Positions 6,820 to 9,544 of a stretch of 9,544 bases of DNA are shown here, piece after piece (positions within the stretch are counted from its first letter, which is position 1; each line of letters begins with the position of its first letter). A program made the translations under genes and the position numbers. The DNA lies in assembly GCA_964476705.1 (NCBI GenBank), contig CAYZBM010000072.1:1-9544 (forward strand), written 5' to 3'. Origin of the DNA: CAYZBM01 sp964476705 (GTDB lineage: Bacteria; Pseudomonadota; Alphaproteobacteria; Rickettsiales; UBA6187). The notes beneath the pieces were generated by a model. The model saw only the letters and a list, made by a program, of their open reading frames with translations. It was not told the origin of the DNA and did no database searches.

Positions 6820-8187
6820 ATGGAAAATAAAAATAAAAAGCAGGATGCTACTTTAGCCATAAATAATTTCATGAATTATGTTAAAAGTAGAAATGTAAAT
6901 GAACCAGAATTTATTCAAGCAGTAGAAGAAATTGCCGAATCAGTAGTTCCATATATTCAAGATAAACCAGATTTACTTCATGCAAAAATCTTAGAAAGAT
7001 TAACTGAGCCAGACAGAGTTATAATTTTTAGAGTATGTTGGGAAGATGCTCAAGGTAATGTCCAAATTAATCGTGGTTATAGAGTACAACATAATAATGC
7101 AATAGGACCTTACAAAGGCGGATTAAGATTTCATCCTAGCGTAAATTTAAGTATTTTAAAATTTCTAGCTTTTGAACAAACTTTTAAAAATAGCCTAACT
7201 GGCCTACCACTAGGTGGTGGTAAAGGAGGATCTGATTTTGATCCTAAAGGTAAAACTGACTCAGAAATTATGAGATTTTGCCAAGCTTTTATGACTGAAC
7301 TATCAAATCATATTGGACCATATACAGATGTTCCAGCTGGAGATATTGGTGTTGGGGCTCGTGAAATTAGCTATATGTTTGGTCAATATAAAAGAATCAA
7401 CAACCAATTTACTGGAGTTTTAACTGGTAAAGGTATTGCTTATGGTGGAAGTTTAATCAGAACTGAAGCAACAGGTTATGGCGCCGTATATATGCTAGAA
7501 GATATGCTAAAATACGCCGGTCATAATATAAAAGGTAAAACTGCACTTATTTCTGGATCTGGAAATGTAGCCATATTTGCCGCGGAAAAATTAATCGAGC
7601 TTGGTGTTAAAGTTGTAACTCTTTCTGATTCATCAGGATATATTTATGACAAAAATGGCCTAGACACTAAAAAACTTGAATATATAAAAGAACTTAAAAT
7701 TCATCGACATGGGCGTATTTCTGAATATGCCAAAGAATTTAAATGTGACTTTATAGCCGGAAAAACTCCGTGGGAAGTACCTTGTGACTTAGCTTTACCT
7801 TGTGCTACTCAAAATGAATTAAATGGGGATGACGCCAAAAAACTGGTTAAAAATGGCTGCAAAGCTGTAGTTGAAGGCGCTAACATGCCAACAACACCAG
7901 AAGGAGTAAAAATATTCCATGAAAATAAAGTATTATATGCTCCTGGCAAAGCTTCAAACGCCGGAGGTGTTGCCGTATCTGGACTAGAAATGACTCAAAA
8001 TAGCATTAGAATGGGCTGGTCAAGAGAAAAACTAGATGCCCGTTTAAAAGAAATAATGGCAGATATTCATAGTCAATGTGTACGTTACGGTAGACAAGAT
8101 GATGGTTACATTGATTATGTTAAAGGCGCAAATATAGCCGGATTTAAAAAAGTTGCTGAAGCTATGTTGGCTTTTGGGGTATTATAA
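6820..8187 (+). CDS. gdhA: Glutamate dehydrogenase, NADP-type hexameric (GdhA)
   Basis: GdhA reversibly aminates 2-oxoglutarate to glutamate; this small hexameric family is usually NADP-dependent and assimilatory. I chose ATG 6820 (455 residues); a TTG six bases upstream (6814) is in frame but less likely. From the ATG, residues about 60-200 hold the catalytic domain: GPYKGGLRFHPSVN with Lys99, LPLGGGKGGSDFDPKG with the catalytic Lys135, and PAGDIGVGAREI with Asp175. The Rossmann domain has ISGSGNVAIFAAEKL (244-258) and VTLSDSSG (266-273), like known NADP-dependent enzymes. GANMPTTPEG and the closing NIAGFKKVAEAMLAFG are also standard. Length and motifs are complete. No ribosome site is obvious. 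Cofactor preference is inferred from family similarity. It may supply glutamate, linking loosely with the glutamine-using pur genes upstream. Confidence 0.95.
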   Translation: MENKNKKQDATLAINNFMNYVKSRNVNEPEFIQAVEEIAESVVPYIQDKPDLLHAKILERLTEPDRVIIFRVCWEDAQGNVQINRGYRVQHNNAIGPYKGGLRFHPSVNLSILKFLAFEQTFKNSLTGLPLGGGKGGSDFDPKGKTDSEIMRFCQAFMTELSNHIGPYTDVPAGDIGVGAREISYMFGQYKRINNQFTGVLTGKGIAYGGSLIRTEATGYGAVYMLEDMLKYAGHNIKGKTALISGSGNVAIFAAEKLIELGVKVVTLSDSSGYIYDKNGLDTKKLEYIKELKIHRHGRISEYAKEFKCDFIAGKTPWEVPCDLALPCATQNELNGDDAKKLVKNGCKAVVEGANMPTTPEGVKIFHENKVLYAPGKASNAGGVAVSGLEMTQNSIRMGWSREKLDARLKEIMADIHSQCVRYGRQDDGYIDYVKGANIAGFKKVAEAMLAFGVL

Positions 8188-8211
8188 TCAACTATATTTA
8201 TTTACAAATTA

Positions 8212-8227
8212 ATTTATTTAAATAAAT
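8212..8227. repeat. AT-only 16-bp palindrome after gdhA
   Basis: ATTTATTTAAATAAAT is a perfect palindrome 24 bases after the gdhA stop. It has no GC pairs and no following T run, so it is a poor terminator. In this AT-rich spacer it may be chance. The rest of the 151-base gdhA-ctrA spacer shows no clear promoter or operator. Confidence 0.4.
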
Positions 8228-8338
8228 AGCTGATTACTTGCAACCAACTGGTGATTAACTGCATTTTTCGTCTAGTATTAAGATAAAAAATGTTATATTA
8301 TAGCTTGTAATCGTACTTATATTGTTATAAGGCATAAT

Positions 8339-9121
8339 ATGCATATCTTGCTAATAGAAGATGAATTATCCACAGCTAAGTCAATAAGATTGGCTTTAAT
8401 GTCCTATGGCCTAAAATGCGATATGGTTCATAGCGGCATAGATGGGGTAAAAGAATCAAAAAACCCACTTTATGATATTATCTTACTCGATATGATGCTT
8501 CCTGACATGGATGGTGTTGAAGTTATACAAAGACTACGTAATGATCATATCAATACTCCGATTTTAGTTTTATCAGCATTAACTGATCCTGAACAAAAAG
8601 TTAAAGCCCTGCAAAATGGTGCTGATGATTATATGACTAAACCTTTTCATAATGCCGAATTATTAGCTAGACTCCGAGCATTGATGAAACGCGGACAAAA
8701 AGAAAGTAGATCAATAGTTACTTTAGGCAAAATAAGTATAGATTTGGGCCAAAAAATTGTAAAAGTCGAAAACAAGACTATTAAACTTACTGACAAAGAA
8801 TATTTAATTATGGAGATGCTTATCTCTAGAGAAAATAAATATATCAGTCGCGAACAAGTTCTTGAATATCTGTATGAAGATATAAACAACATTCCAATTA
8901 AAATCATTAATGTTTTTATTTGCCGAATCCGCAAAAAAATGGAAAAAGCTACTAAAGGCCTAAATTTTATTCATACAGTTTGGGGCTCGGGCTATAAACT
9001 AATTCCTGAAGGAGAATTACCTGCCTGCCGCAAAGAATTATTCAAACGCGCAACCAGCGATGAGCTTAACAACGACCCTTATAAATTACATAAAAAATTT
9101 AAGAACCAGAATAAGAAGTAG
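8339..9121 (+). CDS. ctrA: CtrA-like cell-cycle response regulator (OmpR/PhoB family)
   Basis: A two-domain response regulator resembling CtrA, the alphaproteobacterial regulator of cell cycle, division and development, normally phosphorylated through CckA-ChpT. The receiver domain (1-118) has Asp8, phosphoacceptor Asp51 (ILLDMMLPDMDG), switch Ser79 and Lys101 in the CtrA-like GADDYMTKPFH. The winged-helix domain (about 125-223) has LTDKEYLIMEML and the recognition region KIINVFICRIRKKM, then HTVWGSGYKL, close to Caulobacter CtrA. After it comes a basic, charged tail of about 35 residues ending NQNKK, without the terminal Ala-Ala that ClpXP recognises in Caulobacter CtrA. The 260-residue length is longer than usual (about 230). 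The ATG start has AAGG 6 bases upstream. No cognate kinase is nearby. It could be a CtrA paralogue rather than the sole orthologue. Confidence 0.85.
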   Translation: MHILLIEDELSTAKSIRLALMSYGLKCDMVHSGIDGVKESKNPLYDIILLDMMLPDMDGVEVIQRLRNDHINTPILVLSALTDPEQKVKALQNGADDYMTKPFHNAELLARLRALMKRGQKESRSIVTLGKISIDLGQKIVKVENKTIKLTDKEYLIMEMLISRENKYISREQVLEYLYEDINNIPIKIINVFICRIRKKMEKATKGLNFIHTVWGSGYKLIPEGELPACRKELFKRATSDELNNDPYKLHKKFKNQNKK

Positions 9122-9131
9122 TAACTCTAAT

Positions 9132-9176
9132 TTGTTAAAGATTATTTTAACAATCTGGGTTAATCTCAATTTTTTT
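9132..9176 (+). terminator. Weak candidate terminator of the ctrA-like gene
   Basis: TTGTTAAA (9132-9139) pairs perfectly with TTTAACAA (9146-9153) around a 6-base loop, and a run of seven T follows at 9170-9176. The stem is AT-rich and the T run is 16 bases away, so the structure is not canonical. Its place 11 bases after the stop codon is the main argument. Confidence 0.3.
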
Positions 9177-9246
9177 CTATCTTGCTTTGAATGCTTTACG
9201 CTTTAAATTTTTACTTCATTTTTCTTAATTGTAAAAATAATTCTAA

Positions 9247-9292
9247 AAGACTTCTTGTATATAAGATGACGAATAATTGCTTTAGAAGTCTT
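9247..9292. repeat. Hairpin with 9-bp arms beside copy C
   Basis: AAGACTTCT (9247-9255) is the exact reverse complement of AGAAGTCTT (9284-9292), with a 28-base loop. It abuts the next hairpin directly, sharing the base at 9292. Nothing equivalent is present beside copy B. Function is unknown. Confidence 0.65.
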
Positions 9293-9324
9293 AATCTACT
9301 ATAGTTCATAAGTATAGTAGATTA
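9292..9324. repeat. Hairpin with 12-bp arms overlapping the end of copy C
   Basis: Bases 9292-9303 and 9313-9324 are exact reverse complements around a 9-base loop. The right arm is the part shared with copy B (CTACTATACTTA there, read in the opposite sense), while the left arm has no counterpart in copy B. The mirrored arm suggests an extended or duplicated element end. Confidence 0.7.
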
Positions 9325-9429
9325 GAAAATGATTTACATAAAATACACATATAATCAATCATTTTTATAATGCTACATATCCTGAAAAAACATATACTTA
9401 TAATACTATTTATGTTTTGTTCAGGATCC
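9310..9429 (-). repeat. Dispersed two-hairpin repeat, copy C
   Basis: Read on the minus strand from 9429, this copy follows copy B closely: GGATCCTGAA, the CAGGATATGTAGCAT block, a second hairpin, then AATCTACTATACTTA. The first hairpin has arms 9379-9394 and 9411-9427 with one bulged base. The second has 9-bp arms 9326-9334 and 9357-9365 with a 22-base loop, shorter than in copy B. Relative to B, two pairs of the second stem change on both sides (G-C to A-T and T-A to A-T), keeping the pairing. Copies B and C face each other across gdhA and ctrA. Confidence 0.8.
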
Positions 9430-9544
9430 ACAAAATATAAATTTTTCAAACTAAAATACTATAAAATCTTCTTTATTTTATAAAATATTTCATAGTACCC
9501 GACACTTTTTTGAGGTGCTGTTTTCTTCTGAAATTCTCCAATAA

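Larger units (their letters stand above)
9122..9544. other. Gene-poor 3' region with terminator candidate, hairpins and repeat
   Basis: These 423 bases hold no convincing coding sequence. From left to right they carry a weak terminator candidate after ctrA (9132-9176), an AT-rich unstructured stretch to about 9245, two adjacent hairpins (9247-9324), repeat copy C (about 9310-9429), and a tail (9430-9544) whose first part resembles positions 19-50 after copy A. The last 80 or so bases are open on the minus strand into the window edge, but I recognise no protein. Confidence 0.6.

Noticed and set aside
8188..8338. CtrA-binding boxes (TTAA-N7-TTAA) upstream of ctrA as an autoregulation signal
   Set aside because: TTAA occurs several times in the spacer but I found no pair with a 7-base gap; the nearest pair (about 8210-8222) has a 5-base gap, and such words are common in AT-rich DNA.
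6640..9429. Composite transposon: inverted copies B and C enclosing gdhA and ctrA
   Set aside because: The copies are short, carry no transposase, lack visible target duplications, and enclose housekeeping genes with ordinary composition. They look like independent dispersed repeats.
9459..9544. Partial minus-strand open frame running off the right edge (possible end of a transposase or other gene)
   Set aside because: Only about 28 codons are visible with no motif, and the other two minus-strand frames are also open for about 18 to 23 codons from the edge. Sequence beyond the window is needed.
1..9544. CRISPR array, tRNA genes, toxin-antitoxin or defence system
   Set aside because: I saw no regularly spaced direct repeats, no tRNA-like cloverleaf, and no small gene pair or defence-family motif on either strand.

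Overview
The window reads as a chromosomal segment of an AT-rich alphaproteobacterium, probably one with a reduced or host-associated genome. Four things support this: an F1FO-ATPase zeta-subunit (DUF1476) gene next to purC, a run of purC, purS, purQ and a short-form purL, a CtrA-type cell-cycle response regulator, and a type A RNase P RNA. Low GC, few good Shine-Dalgarno sites, AT-rich spacers and dispersed palindromic repeats fit a Rickettsiales- or Holosporales-like lineage. That placement is inference; the family cannot be fixed from this stretch.

Layout, left to right. The window opens inside a short dispersed repeat (copy A, 1-19). A leftward block follows: an alpha/beta-hydrolase carboxylesterase (130-774), rnpB (865-1250), a perfect 53-bp palindrome (1301-1353), an AmpD/AmiD-like N-acetylmuramoyl-L-alanine amidase with a C-terminal peptidoglycan-binding domain (1407-2141), and the ATPase zeta subunit (2197-2517). 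A divergent promoter region (2518-2650) separates it from a rightward operon, purC-purS-purQ-purL (2651-6615). Next come repeat copy B (6640-6780), gdhA (6820-8187) and a ctrA-like regulator (8339-9121). The final 423 bases hold no convincing gene. They contain a weak terminator candidate, two hairpins and repeat copy C in inverted orientation (about 9310-9429).

The pur genes encode the FGAM synthase complex (PurS, PurQ, small PurL) plus SAICAR synthetase, so purines are made de novo. PurQ and PurL consume glutamine, and GdhA makes glutamate from 2-oxoglutarate and ammonia, a plausible but unproven metabolic link. The amidase concerns peptidoglycan turnover, zeta concerns ATPase control, and CtrA concerns cell-cycle or developmental transcription.

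No known defence, toxin or secretion system is present. The most interesting unexplained signal is the repeat family. It forms two successive hairpins, and the second shows two compensatory base-pair changes between copies B and C, which suggests that the folded structure is maintained. The second is the perfect 53-bp palindrome upstream of rnpB.
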